A DNA stretch of 64,000 nt from Sanguibacter sp. HDW7. GTDB taxonomy: Bacteria; Actinomycetota; Actinomycetes; Actinomycetales; Cellulomonadaceae. Shown here in pieces: positions 1-8,593 of the stretch. The stretch spans positions 2,480,001 to 2,544,000 of the forward strand of contig NZ_CP049862.1 of assembly GCF_011300875.1 (NCBI RefSeq), written 5' to 3'. The notes beneath the pieces were generated by a model. It did not search any database, was not told the origin of the DNA, and worked only from the letters and a program-made list of their open reading frames with translations. Numbering within the stretch: position 1 is the stretch's first letter; each line of letters starts with the position of its first letter. A program made the position numbers and the translations under genes.

Positions 1-840
1 GCCGCGACCGACGGCACGACGTACCTGCTCGCGGGCTCGGACTCCCGTGAGGACGGCGCGATCGCGGCCGACGGCACGGCGGGCGCTCGCACCGACACGA
101 TCATGCTGCTCCACGTGCCCGACAAGGGCCCGAACGCTCTCGTGAGCCTGCCGCGCGACACGTTCGTCGAGATCCCGGGCCACGGCGGCCGCAAGCTCAA
201 CGCTTCCTACGCGTACGGCGGCCCCGAGCTGCTCGTCTCGACGGTCGAAGGCCTCACGGGTCTCACCGTCGACCACTACGTCGAGATCGGCCTCGGCGGG
301 GTCAAGGAGCTCGTCGACGCGGTCGGCGGCGTCAACCTCTGCCTCGACTACAAGGTGCGGGACAAGCGCTCGGGCCTCAACTGGAACCCGGGCTGCCACG
401 ACGTCGACGGCAAGAAGGCTCTCGCTTTCGTCCGCATGCGCTACGCGGACCCGAAGGGCGACCTCGGGCGGGCCGAGCGCCAGCGCCAGCTCATCGGCGC
501 GGTGACGAAGAAGGCCGCGAACTTCGGCACGGTCGTCAACCCCGGCAAGCAGGTCGACCTCATCGACGCGGGCCTCGGCGCGATCGCGGCCGACGACGGC
601 ACGAGCATCACCGACCTCGGCCGGCTCGCGCTCGCCTTCCGCTCGGCGACGGGCGAGGGCGGGATCACGGGCACGCCGCCCGTCGCGAACGTCGACTACC
701 GCCCGGGCGGCGGCGCGGGCTCGACCGTGCTGCTCGACCCGAAGGGCGCCACGGAATTCTGGGACGCCGTGCGTGACGGCACGCTCGCGCCGGGCCGCTA
801 CGACGGGGACGGCCTCGTCACCGAGAAGTCTGCGGAGTAG
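1..840 (+). CDS. LCP (LytR-CpsA-Psr) family protein, 5' end outside window
   Basis: LCP enzymes attach teichoic-acid-like or arabinogalactan-type polymers to peptidoglycan at the outer face of the membrane. The frame is open from base 1, so the N-terminal anchor lies upstream. The 279 visible residues begin in the catalytic domain: the YLLAGSDSR strand carries the metal-binding Asp, SLPRDTF follows, and RMRYADPKGDLGRAERQRQ supplies the conserved Asp and Arg residues that hold the polyprenyl-phosphate head. The C-terminus (YDGDGLVTEKSAE) ends at a TAG ten bases from the purE stop, so the two genes converge. Which polymer is transferred cannot be read from the sequence. Confidence 0.9.
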   Translation, partial: AATDGTTYLLAGSDSREDGAIAADGTAGARTDTIMLLHVPDKGPNALVSLPRDTFVEIPGHGGRKLNASYAYGGPELLVSTVEGLTGLTVDHYVEIGLGGVKELVDAVGGVNLCLDYKVRDKRSGLNWNPGCHDVDGKKALAFVRMRYADPKGDLGRAERQRQLIGAVTKKAANFGTVVNPGKQVDLIDAGLGAIAADDGTSITDLGRLALAFRSATGEGGITGTPPVANVDYRPGGGAGSTVLLDPKGATEFWDAVRDGTLAPGRYDGDGLVTEKSAE

Positions 841-849
841 CGGACCCGC

Positions 850-1377
850 TCACTCTCCGCGCGCGAACGCCTCACGGAGGGCTGCGCCCTTGGCCTGTGC
901 CTGGTCGCGCAGCTCCTCCTGGAACCCGCGCATGCGCGCGCGCAGGACCTCGGCCGCCTCGTCGGTGCCCGAGGCGAGGATGCGCGCGGCGAGCAGGCCC
1001 GCGTTGCGGGCTCCGCCGACCGAGACGGTCGCGACGGGCACGCCCGCGGGCATCTGGACGATCGAGAGGAGCGAGTCCATACCGTCGAGGTACTTCAGGG
1101 GCACGGGCACGCCGATGACGGGCAGCTCGGTGACGGCCGCGAGCATGCCCGGCAGGTGGGCCGCTCCCCCGGCACCCGCGATGATGACGCGCAGGCCGCG
1201 GGCGGAGGCGTCGCGACCGTAGTCGATCATCTCGGTGGGCATGCGGTGCGCGGAGACGACGTCGACCTCGACGGGCACGTCGAACTCGGCGAGGGCCTCA
1301 GCGGCGGCACGCATGACGGGCCAGTCGGAGTCGGACCCCATGACGATGCCGACGACGGGGGCGGTTGCATTGCTCAT
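850..1377 (-). CDS. purE: N5-carboxyaminoimidazole ribonucleotide mutase PurE
   Basis: Cytosolic purine synthesis: rearranges N5-CAIR, the product of PurK, into CAIR. The 175-residue length is normal for class I bacterial PurE. Visible motifs are GSDSDWPVM near the N-terminus, SAHRMP (catalytic His) and the glycine loop [12 protein letters not shown]. The frame stays open far upstream, but the ATG at 1377 begins exactly where homology starts ([14 protein letters not shown]) and has a GGAG eight bases ahead. PurK lies 35 bp upstream on the same strand, so the two steps are probably cotranscribed. Confidence 0.95.
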   Translation of the reverse strand: MSNATAPVVGIVMGSDSDWPVMRAAAEALAEFDVPVEVDVVSAHRMPTEMIDYGRDASARGLRVIIAGAGGAAHLPGMLAAVTELPVIGVPVPLKYLDGMDSLLSIVQMPAGVPVATVSVGGARNAGLLAARILASGTDEAAEVLRARMRGFQEELRDQAQAKGAALREAFARGE

Positions 1378-1412
1378 GGGGTTCTCCAGGGCGGTCGGGA
1401 CTGGGCGGGTGG

Positions 1413-2603
1413 TCATTCGCCGCGCAGCAGCGCAGCAGCGGCGACAGCGCGACGACGCACGTCGTCGAGGTCGTCGCCCGTGACGTTGACGTGGCCCAGC
1501 TTGCGGCCGGGGCGCACGGACTTGCCGTAGAGGTTGACGCGCGCGCCGGGGTCGGCGGCGAGGATCGCGGGCAGGGCGTCGGTGAGCTCGTCGAGGCTCG
1601 AGCCGAGGACGTTCGCCATGACGGTCCACGGGGCGCGCGGCGAGGTGTCGCCGAGCGGCAGGTCGAGGACGGCCCGCAGGTGCTGCTCGAACTGGCTCGT
1701 CACGGCGCCGTCGATCGTCCAGTGACCGGAGTTGTGGGGGCGCATCGCGAGCTCGTTGACGAGCACGCGGCCGTCGACCTCGAACATCTCGACGGCGAGG
1801 ACGCCCGTGACGCCGAGCCCCGAGACGACGGTCTCGGCGATGCTGCGGGCCTCGGCCTCGAGCTCGGCCGAGAGGTCCGGGGCGGGGGCGACGACCTCGG
1901 AGCACACGCCGTCGCGCTGGACCGACTCGACGACGGGGTACGTCGCGACCTCGCCCGAGGGGCGTCGGGCGACGAGCGCGGCGAGCTCGCGGACGAACGG
2001 CACGCGCTCCTCGACGAGCAGCGCGGGGCCGCCCGCGGCGACGGCGGCGAACCAGTCGTCGACCTCGTCCGCGGAGCGCACGACGCGCACTCCCTTACCG
2101 TCGTAGCCACCGCGGCTCGTCTTGACGACGGCCGTACCGTCGCCGTCGGCGAGGAACGCGGCGAGCGCGGCCCTGCCGGCGTCCGGGTCGGTCGGCAGGG
2201 GCGCCCAGCGGGGGCAGGGCACACCGAGCGCGGTGAGACGCTCGCGCATGACGATCTTGTCCTGCGCGTGGACGAGCGCGGCGGGGCCCGGGTGGACGGG
2301 GACGCCGCCCGCGGCGATCTCGTCGAGCAGGCCGAAGGGCACGTGCTCGTGCTCGAAGGTGAGGACGTCGGCGCGGGCACGGCCCGCGTCGGTCGCGAGG
2401 GCGCCCGACGTGCCGGCGACGAGCGCGCGCACGGCGTCAGCGTCGGACGCGGCACCCACGGGGGCGTCCGCGACGACCTGAGCGGCCGAGGAGTCAGTGG
2501 CCTCGACGAGGACGCGGAGATGCACCCCCAGCTCGCCCGCGGCCGGAGCCATCATCCGGGCCAGCTGGCCCCCACCCACGACTGCCACGACCGGTGCTCT
2601 CAC
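1413..2603 (-). CDS. purK: 5-(carboxyamino)imidazole ribonucleotide synthase PurK
   Basis: ATP-grasp enzyme that carboxylates AIR with bicarbonate to N5-CAIR, which PurE then uses. An N-terminal nucleotide-binding fold carries [11 protein letters not shown], the ATP-grasp core has [14 protein letters not shown], and the metal and catalytic region has [18 protein letters not shown] chose GTG at 2603 (396 aa) over the TTG at 2612, because family similarity starts at [11 protein letters not shown] and TACCCT lies eight bases ahead, suggesting little or no leader. It sits 21 bp after gtrA on the same strand. Confidence 0.93.
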   Translation of the reverse strand: MRAPVVAVVGGGQLARMMAPAAGELGVHLRVLVEATDSSAAQVVADAPVGAASDADAVRALVAGTSGALATDAGRARADVLTFEHEHVPFGLLDEIAAGGVPVHPGPAALVHAQDKIVMRERLTALGVPCPRWAPLPTDPDAGRAALAAFLADGDGTAVVKTSRGGYDGKGVRVVRSADEVDDWFAAVAAGGPALLVEERVPFVRELAALVARRPSGEVATYPVVESVQRDGVCSEVVAPAPDLSAELEAEARSIAETVVSGLGVTGVLAVEMFEVDGRVLVNELAMRPHNSGHWTIDGAVTSQFEQHLRAVLDLPLGDTSPRAPWTVMANVLGSSLDELTDALPAILAADPGARVNLYGKSVRPGRKLGHVNVTGDDLDDVRRRAVAAAALLRGE

Positions 2604-2624
2604 GGTCCCCAAGGGTACGCGAGG

Positions 2625-3242
2625 CTAGAGGGAGGCCTGCGGGGTGACCGCCCCACGGGACGGCGCGGCGTCGGCGTGGTCGGAGCCGCGCTCCGCGGCG
2701 TGCGATGCGGGGCCGTCACTGCCGTGAACGGCGTCGGACGCCGTCGCACTGCCCGCGGCGCCTGCGCCGCCGCCCTCGCCGTCGTGGGGCTCCGTGAAGA
2801 CGAACGCGCGGTACGCGAAGTACCGGAAGATCATGCCGAGGACGAGGCCGACCATGTTGGCCGCGTTGTCAGCGACGACGCTCGAGAGCCCGAGGACGTA
2901 CCGCGAGAACGCGAGGCAGCCGACCGAGATGAGGAGGCCGCCGACGTTGACGACGGCGAAGCCTGCGAACTCCCGCACACGGTTGGACGTCTTGCGCGCC
3001 GTGAACGTCCAGTACCGGTTACCGATCCACGCGACGATCGTCGCGACGCCGACGGCGATGCCACGGGAGACGAGCGGCTTGTGCCCGAGGATCTCGCCGG
3101 GCCCGTGGACGAGCAGGTTGAACACGCCCATGTCGACGAGGAAGGCGACGCCCCCGACCGAACCGAAGCGCAGGAGCTCCCAGAACCTGGTGACGACGAA
3201 GTCGCGCAGGACCCGGTAGACGGACGTGACGGTCGAAAGCAT
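2625..3242 (-). CDS. GtrA-family flippase-like membrane protein
   Basis: GtrA proteins are small four-helix membrane proteins linked to moving polyprenyl-phosphate-bound sugars across the membrane for cell-wall or surface glycosylation. The 205-residue product has four hydrophobic segments (about 22-42, 60-80, 92-112 and 118-140) and typical family strings RFGSVGGVAFLVDMGVFNLL and GNRYWTF. Residues after about 148 form a Gly/Ala/Asp-rich disordered tail. ATG 3242 is preceded at six bases by TAGGCT, so translation is probably leaderless. The closeness of purK and an LCP gene repeats an arrangement common in actinobacteria. The substrate is unknown. Confidence 0.85.
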   Translation of the reverse strand: MLSTVTSVYRVLRDFVVTRFWELLRFGSVGGVAFLVDMGVFNLLVHGPGEILGHKPLVSRGIAVGVATIVAWIGNRYWTFTARKTSNRVREFAGFAVVNVGGLLISVGCLAFSRYVLGLSSVVADNAANMVGLVLGMIFRYFAYRAFVFTEPHDGEGGGAGAAGSATASDAVHGSDGPASHAAERGSDHADAAPSRGAVTPQASL

Positions 3243-3248
3243 GGGACG

Positions 3249-3254
3249 AGCCTA
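3249..3254 (-). promoter_or_regulatory. -10 hexamer for leaderless gtrA
   Basis: On the minus strand TAGGCT is followed by six bases (CGTCCC) and then the ATG at 3242, so transcription should start at or next to the start codon. No Shine-Dalgarno sequence fits in between. Confidence 0.6.
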
Positions 3255-3310
3255 GCCCCGGGCGCCCGGTGCGCGTTGTGCGGGAAGTCCCGTACGTGGC
3301 CGGTGAACGG

Positions 3311-4642
3311 TCATGTGGGCGGTCGGCGGCGCCGGCTCCAGCCCGAGGAGACGACCGACCCGACGGGCAGGACGACCTCGGGGTCGAGCGACTTGGGCAC
3401 GCCGACGAGGAAGAGCGAGAAGACGGGCGGGCGGCGCTGCGAGAGCTCGAGCCGCGCGCCGTCGGCCGCGGCGAGGTCGCGGGCGAGCGCGAGGCCGAGG
3501 CCCGTGCCGGCACCCGAGGTCACCTCGCGCTCGAAGATGTGGGGCGCGAGGTCGTCGGGCACGCCCGGACCCTCGTCGCTCACCTCGACGACGACGGCGC
3601 CGCTCGTGCCGAGCCGCGAGCGGACGGTCGACGTGCCACCGCCGTGCTTGATGGAGTTCTCGACGAGCGTCGCGATGATCTGCGCGAGGCTGCCCGGGGT
3701 CGCGAGGACGGTCGTCGCGGGGTCGACGTCGACGACGAGGCGGCGGCCGAGCGCGCTGTAGGTGGGCCCCCACTCCTCGACCTGCTGCGCGACGACGTCC
3801 GCGAGGACGACGGCCTCGTTGTTGCCGCCGAGCGAGCGGCGCGTGCGCGAGAGGAGGTCGTCGACGACGGTGACGAGGCGTTCGATCTGCTCGAGGGAGA
3901 TCCGCGCCTCCTCCTGGACGACCTCGTTGTCCGGCGCGGCCAGCGACATCTCCTCGATGCGCATCGTCAGCGCGGTGAGGGGTGTGCGGAGCTGGTGGGA
4001 GGCGTCCGAGGCGAACTGCCGCTCGACCGCGAGCCGCTTGGCGAGGCGGTCCGACGAGCGCGCGAGCTCGGCCGCGACGAGGTCGATCTCCTCGATGCCC
4101 GACGGCTCGAGGCGCGGGCGCGTCTGGCCCGAGCCGATCTGCTCGGCGGACGCCGAGAGGTAGAGGAGCGGCGCCGCGAGACGGTTGGCCTGCCAGATCG
4201 CGACGACGATCCCCGCGCCGACCGCGACGACGGCAGCGACACCGACGAGCACGATGATCTGGGCAGAGCGCACGTAGAGGTCCCACGACGAGACGCGGAC
4301 CTCGACGATCGCCTTGGAGTCCGAGAGCGCAAGCGTCTTCGTCACGCGACCCGAGACCGGCTCGCCTGCCTCGATGACCTCGCCCGCCGGGCCGATGACG
4401 TGGATGTACGCCGAGAGCCGCCCGTTGCCCCCGACGTAGCCGTCGAGCATGTCGGGCGTGAGCTCGGCGTCACGGGCGACGCGACCGTCGACCACGCGCG
4501 CGATGTTCTGCGCGCGGATCTGCAGCTCGCGCACCTCGTTGTCCTTGACGAGCTGGGCGCCGAGGAACGCGAGAGGAAAGCCCAGGAGCAGCACCGCGAC
4601 CGCGACCGCAGAGAGGGTCGCGAGGATGAGACGGCGGCGCAT
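3311..4642 (-). CDS. Membrane sensor histidine kinase (HAMP/HisKA/HATPase)
   Basis: Sensor partner of the OmpR-type regulator directly upstream (26-bp gap). The 443 residues show TM1 at about 5-28, an extracytoplasmic loop of about 100 residues, TM2 at about 129-150, a HAMP region, the H-box ASHQLRTPL with the phospho-accepting His near 216, the N-box VENSIKHG, and the G-boxes DEGPGVPD and GTGLGLAL. The loop presumably senses the signal, but its ligand is not evident. The last 20 residues are basic and low in complexity. The gene ends 69 bp before gtrA, which has its own promoter. Confidence 0.92.
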   Translation of the reverse strand: MRRRLILATLSAVAVAVLLLGFPLAFLGAQLVKDNEVRELQIRAQNIARVVDGRVARDAELTPDMLDGYVGGNGRLSAYIHVIGPAGEVIEAGEPVSGRVTKTLALSDSKAIVEVRVSSWDLYVRSAQIIVLVGVAAVVAVGAGIVVAIWQANRLAAPLLYLSASAEQIGSGQTRPRLEPSGIEEIDLVAAELARSSDRLAKRLAVERQFASDASHQLRTPLTALTMRIEEMSLAAPDNEVVQEEARISLEQIERLVTVVDDLLSRTRRSLGGNNEAVVLADVVAQQVEEWGPTYSALGRRLVVDVDPATTVLATPGSLAQIIATLVENSIKHGGGTSTVRSRLGTSGAVVVEVSDEGPGVPDDLAPHIFEREVTSGAGTGLGLALARDLAAADGARLELSQRRPPVFSLFLVGVPKSLDPEVVLPVGSVVSSGWSRRRRPPT

Positions 4643-4668
4643 CCGGAGGCTCGGTCAGCGGGCGGGGC

Positions 4669-5352
4669 TCAGCGGGTCCCGGTCTCGAACCGGAATCCCA
4701 TGCCGCGCACGGTCGAGATGTAGCGCGGCGAGTTGGCGTCGTCACCGAGCTTGCGGCGCAGCCACGACACGTGCATGTCGAGGGTCTTCGTCGAGCCGAC
4801 GAGCTCCGAGCCCCAGACCTCGCGCATGAGCGTGTCACGCACGACGACGGTGCCGACGTTCGCGACGAGCACGCGCAGGAGGTCGAACTCCTTCGTCGTG
4901 AGGTGCAGCTCGCGGTCGCCCTGGAAGGCTCGGTGGGCCGCGACGTCGACGCGGACGTCCTGGCCGCGGATCTCGTCCTCGGCCTCGACCTCGCCGTGCG
5001 TGCGGCGCAGGAGCGCACGGACGCGGGCGAGGAGCTCGGCGAGACGGAAGGGCTTCGTGACGTAGTCGTCGGCCCCTGCGTCGAGGCCCACGACGAGGTC
5101 AACCTCGTCGGCGCGGGCCGTGAGCACGAGGACCGGGGTCGTCAGACCCTGGGCGCGGATGGCGCGGGCGACGTCGAGGCCGTCCATGTCCGGGAGACCG
5201 AGGTCGAGGACGACGAGGTCGACGTCCGTCGCGCTCTGCAGAGCCCCCTGCCCAGTCCCCTGGACGATGACGTGATAGCCCTCACGGGTGAGCGCGCGCG
5301 CGAGCGGCTCGCTGATCGCCGGGTCGTCCTCGGCAAGAAGCACGTTCGTCAT
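4669..5352 (-). CDS. OmpR/PhoB-family response regulator
   Basis: Cytosolic DNA-binding regulator phosphorylated by the kinase encoded just downstream. The 227 residues hold a receiver domain with acidic pocket LLAEDD (9-10), phospho-acceptor Asp50 in VVLDLGLPDMDG and the conserved Lys in YVTKPFRLAELL, followed by a winged-helix domain ending in SWLRRKLGDD and RGMGFRFE. ATG 5352 has TAGCAT six bases ahead, so the operon messenger probably begins with this gene and lacks a leader. The target genes are not identifiable. Confidence 0.93.
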   Translation of the reverse strand: MTNVLLAEDDPAISEPLARALTREGYHVIVQGTGQGALQSATDVDLVVLDLGLPDMDGLDVARAIRAQGLTTPVLVLTARADEVDLVVGLDAGADDYVTKPFRLAELLARVRALLRRTHGEVEAEDEIRGQDVRVDVAAHRAFQGDRELHLTTKEFDLLRVLVANVGTVVVRDTLMREVWGSELVGSTKTLDMHVSWLRRKLGDDANSPRYISTVRGMGFRFETGTR

Positions 5353-5358
5353 TCCCCC

Positions 5359-5364
5359 ATGCTA
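5359..5364 (-). promoter_or_regulatory. -10 hexamer for leaderless response-regulator operon
   Basis: TAGCAT on the minus strand, six bases (GGGGGA), then ATG 5352. This places the transcription start at the initiation codon of the regulator-kinase operon. Confidence 0.55.
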
Positions 5365-5517
5365 GGTCATGGACTTGCCAAGTTCGTGCCGTGACGCAGG
5401 TTCGTCGACCTGGATGTCGTGAGCATCACGTCGCGGCGTCACGACGTCAGCCGTCCGGAGGACCCTCGCGGACGACGCTCGTCCCGCAGGATGACGCAGC
5501 CCGCGTGTCCCACGACC

Positions 5518-5523
5518 TACGCT
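5518..5523 (+). promoter_or_regulatory. -10 hexamer deciding the start of the NarL-type kinase
   Basis: TACGCT, six bases (GGGCAG), then GTG 5530. The frame is open further upstream, but this spacing recurs through the window and marks GTG 5530 as the likely start. Confidence 0.55.
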
Positions 5524-5529
5524 GGGCAG

Positions 5530-6951
5530 GTGCCCGACCTTGATCGCCCCGTCTCCTGGTGGCAGCGCCTCCAGCAGTCGTGGGAGCGCAACGCGCTGAA
5601 GATCGATATCGCCTGGACGATGCTCGTGCTCCTCTTCATCTGGGTCGTCGGCGGCGCGGGCACGGAGTACGGCCTCTGGGCGTTCCTCTTCATCGCGCCG
5701 CTCGCGGTGCGTCGCCGCTTCCCCGTGACGTCCGTCGTCACGGTCTTCTCGGTGGGGCTCCTCTTCACGCTGAGCGACAGGGCGAGCTCCGGCAACCCTG
5801 GGATGCTCGCGGTCCTCGCCGCCCTGTACTCGGTGACGGTCCACGGGCCGCGCTGGGCGTACCGCACCGCGATGTTCTCGGCCGCTGTCGGCGCCGCGCT
5901 GTGGGCGGTCGTCACGTGGGTGAGCTCCGGCTGGTACGGCGCCGGCGACCTCGTCGGCGCCTTCTTCACGTTCATGCTCATGCTGCTCGCCGAGCTCGCC
6001 GTGTGGGGCTTCGCTCTCACGCGCCGCGCGCGCAAGGACACCCTCGCGGCGCTCATCGACCGCGCCGAGCGGCTCGAGGTCGAGCGCGACCAGCAGGCCC
6101 GCATCGCGACCGCCGCGGAGCGCACGCGCATCGCCCGCGAGATGCACGACATCGTCGCCCATTCTCTATCTGTCATCATCGCGCAGGCGGACGGCGGCAG
6201 GTACGTCGTCCGACAGGACCCGGCCGCAGGCGAGCGCGTCCTCGGGACGATCGCGAACACGGGCCGCGACGCCCTCGCGGACATGCGCCGGCTCCTCGGC
6301 GTGCTGCGCGAGCCGGACGTCGCACGTCCCACTGCGCCGCTCCCGGGCGGCGGGGTCGGCACGCCCGCAGCCGGCACGCCCGCAGCCGGCAGCGCCGCGG
6401 GCTCGCCCCCCGGCGAGCGCAACCCGCAGCCCGCGACCGGCGACCTCGAACAGCTCGTCGCGCAGGTGCGTGCGACGGGCCTCGACGTCTCGTTCGTGCG
6501 CATGGGCACGCCGCGCGCGCTGCCTCCGGGCGTCGGCCTCGCGGTCTACCGCGTGTGCCAGGAGTCGCTCACGAACGTCCTCAAGCACGCGGGGCCCGGC
6601 CCGAGCGTCACGGTCCTCGCGAGCTGGGGCACGACGACGTTCACGCTCGACGTCTCCGACGACGGCCGCGGCGCGTCCGCCGGCAGCGACGGTGCGGGCC
6701 AGGGCCTCCTCGGCATGCGCGAACGTGCCACGATGTTCGGAGGGACGCTCACGGCGGGCCCTCGCCCCGGCGGCGGGTTCCGCGTCCACCTCGAGCTTCC
6801 CCTGCCGGGCGGGCCGTCTGCCGTCCCGGCACCGCCTGCACCGACCGCCCCGGCGCCACACGTCCTGGCCCCGCCGGCACGACCCGTCCCGGCCCCGCCC
6901 GCACCACCCCGACCACCCCACCACCCTGACCCGACCCAGGAGCCCGCGTGA
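5530..6951 (+). CDS. NarL-type sensor histidine kinase
   Basis: Two-component sensor with a cluster of N-terminal membrane helices (about residues 20-165) instead of a large outer domain, a HisKA_3 dimerisation helix with the motif REMHDIVAHSLSV containing the phospho-acceptor His, and a HATPase_c domain with CQESLTNVLKHA and DDGRGA. From GTG 5530 the protein has 473 residues; an upstream ATG at 5491 would add 13. A Gly/Ala/Pro insert lies between the dimerisation and ATPase domains, and about 45 Pro/Ala-rich residues end the protein. It overlaps the regulator gene by four bases (GTGA), so expression is coupled. Confidence 0.9.
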   Translation: MPDLDRPVSWWQRLQQSWERNALKIDIAWTMLVLLFIWVVGGAGTEYGLWAFLFIAPLAVRRRFPVTSVVTVFSVGLLFTLSDRASSGNPGMLAVLAALYSVTVHGPRWAYRTAMFSAAVGAALWAVVTWVSSGWYGAGDLVGAFFTFMLMLLAELAVWGFALTRRARKDTLAALIDRAERLEVERDQQARIATAAERTRIAREMHDIVAHSLSVIIAQADGGRYVVRQDPAAGERVLGTIANTGRDALADMRRLLGVLREPDVARPTAPLPGGGVGTPAAGTPAAGSAAGSPPGERNPQPATGDLEQLVAQVRATGLDVSFVRMGTPRALPPGVGLAVYRVCQESLTNVLKHAGPGPSVTVLASWGTTTFTLDVSDDGRGASAGSDGAGQGLLGMRERATMFGGTLTAGPRPGGGFRVHLELPLPGGPSAVPAPPAPTAPAPHVLAPPARPVPAPPAPPRPPHHPDPTQEPA

Positions 6952-7661
6952 CCCTCGACCCCGCGCCCGACGCGATCCGCGTCGCCCTCGTCGACGACCA
7001 GCAGCTCGTCCGCGCGGGCTTCCGCATGGTCATCGACTCCCAGCCGGACCTCACGGTGACGCTCGAGGCCGGCGACGGCGCCCAGGCCGTCCGCCTCCTC
7101 GTCGACCACCCTGTCGACGTCGTCCTCATGGACGTCCGCATGCCCGAGCTCGACGGGCTCTCCGCGACCGCCCGCCTCACCGAGGCGTGGCACGCCCGCC
7201 TGCCCGCGGACCGGCAGCCGCGCATCATCGTGCTCACGACGTTCGACCTCGACGAGTACGTCATGGAGGCCATCCGCGCGGGTGCGAGCGGCTTCCTCCT
7301 CAAGGACGCCCCTCCTGAGGAGATGCTCGCGGCCATCCGCACGGTCCACCGTGGCGACGCCGTCATCGCGCCGTCGAGCACGCGCCGCCTCATCGAGCAC
7401 ATGGCGGGGGCGCTGCCCGCGCCCGCCGTCGCCGAGCCCGGCGACGACCCCCGCATCGCGTCCCTCACGGAGCGCGAGCGCGAGGTCCTCGTCCTCATGG
7501 CGCGCGGCCGGTCCAACACGGAGATCGGCGCAGACCTCTTCGTCGCCGAGGCCACCGTCAAGACGCACGTCGGCCGGATCCTCGCCAAGCTCGGCGCGCG
7601 CGACCGTGTCCAGGCCGTCGTCACGTCCTACGAGACCGGGCTCGTCACTCCCGGAACCTGA
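6948..7661 (+). CDS. NarL/LuxR-family response regulator
   Basis: Partner of the overlapping kinase. The 237 residues contain a receiver domain (acidic pair Asp16-Asp17, phospho-acceptor Asp62 in VVLMDVRMPELDG, conserved Lys in FLLKDAPPEE) and a C-terminal LuxR-type helix-turn-helix (LTEREREVLVLMARGRSNTEI, recognition helix around ATVKTHVGRILAKLG). An ABC exporter starts 143 bp downstream on the same strand. By the usual arrangement in actinobacteria the pair may control it, but no direct evidence for this is visible. Confidence 0.93.
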   Translation: MTLDPAPDAIRVALVDDQQLVRAGFRMVIDSQPDLTVTLEAGDGAQAVRLLVDHPVDVVLMDVRMPELDGLSATARLTEAWHARLPADRQPRIIVLTTFDLDEYVMEAIRAGASGFLLKDAPPEEMLAAIRTVHRGDAVIAPSSTRRLIEHMAGALPAPAVAEPGDDPRIASLTEREREVLVLMARGRSNTEIGADLFVAEATVKTHVGRILAKLGARDRVQAVVTSYETGLVTPGT

Positions 7662-7804
7662 GCCCCGTACGACCGTGGGATGACCCCGCGCGTCGGAGGG
7701 ACCCGACCCCGGCACGACGACCACCACGAGGTCGCCTCGATAGCGTCGGAGGAGCCGGCGGGCCCCCGCCCGCCTCTCCCCCGCATCGCACGAGGAGCAT
7801 CTCC

Positions 7805-8593
7805 ATGAACACCACCGTCGCCCCCGGCACGACGGGCGCGGTCAGCGCCCGCGGCCTCACGAAGGTCTACGGCAAGGGAGCCGGCCAGGTCGTCGCGCTC
7901 GACCACGTCGACGTCGACTTCGCGCCCGGTCGCTTCACCGCGATCATGGGCCCCTCGGGCTCGGGCAAGTCGACGCTCATGCACCTGCTCGCGGGCCTCG
8001 ACTCCGCGTCGGCCGGCTCGTCGCGCATCGGCGACACGGAGATCACGGCCCTCGGCGACGACGCGCTCACCGAGCTGCGTCGCACACGCATCGGCTTCGT
8101 CTTCCAGTCGTTCAACCTCCTGCCGATGTTCACGGCGGAGCAGAACATCCTCCTGCCGCTCGACCTCGGCGGGAACAAGGTCGACACGGAGTGGCTCGCG
8201 ACGCTCGTCGACACCCTCGGTCTCGGCGAGCGGCTCACGCACCGCCCGTCGGAGCTCTCGGGCGGGCAGCAGCAGCGCGTCGCGATCGCCCGCGCACTCA
8301 TCACGAAGCCCGACGTCGTCTTCGCCGACGAGCCCACGGGCAACCTCGACTCGCGCTCGGGCGCCGAGGTGCTGAGCTTCCTGCGCCGCTCGGTGCGCGA
8401 GCTCGGACGCACCGTCATCATGGTGACGCACGACCCCGCGGCCGCGGCCTACGCGGACCGCGTCGTGCTCATCGCCGACGGCCGCATCGCGGGCGACATC
8501 TCCGACCCCACCCCCGAGTCGGTCCTCGCAGGCCTCGACGCGCTGCGCACCCTCGACACGGTCGGCGGCGCCACGGTCGGGGGTCAGGCCTGA
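7805..8593 (+). CDS. ABC transporter ATP-binding protein, MacB/LolD type
   Basis: ATPase subunit that powers the FtsX-type permease overlapping its stop codon. The 262 residues include Walker [11 protein letters not shown]-loop [13 protein letters not shown], signature LSGGQQQR, Walker [14 protein letters not shown] and switch His in VTHD. The wording of the Q-loop and Walker B regions is that of the MacB/LolD/FtsE branch, whose members export peptides, antibiotics or lipoproteins or act as mechanotransmitters. GAGGAG lies seven bases before ATG 7805, and a possible -10 (TAGCGT) sits around 7740, giving a short leader. The substrate is unknown. Confidence 0.94.
   Translation: MNTTVAPGTTGAVSARGLTKVYGKGAGQVVALDHVDVDFAPGRFTAIMGPSGSGKSTLMHLLAGLDSASAGSSRIGDTEITALGDDALTELRRTRIGFVFQSFNLLPMFTAEQNILLPLDLGGNKVDTEWLATLVDTLGLGERLTHRPSELSGGQQQRVAIARALITKPDVVFADEPTGNLDSRSGAEVLSFLRRSVRELGRTVIMVTHDPAAAAYADRVVLIADGRIAGDISDPTPESVLAGLDALRTLDTVGGATVGGQA

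Noticed and set aside
1365-3761. 798-codon open frame on the plus strand
   Set aside because: It runs antisense through purE, purK, gtrA and the kinase gene. Its product is Arg/Gly/Asp-rich with no family likeness, a normal by-product of high GC content.
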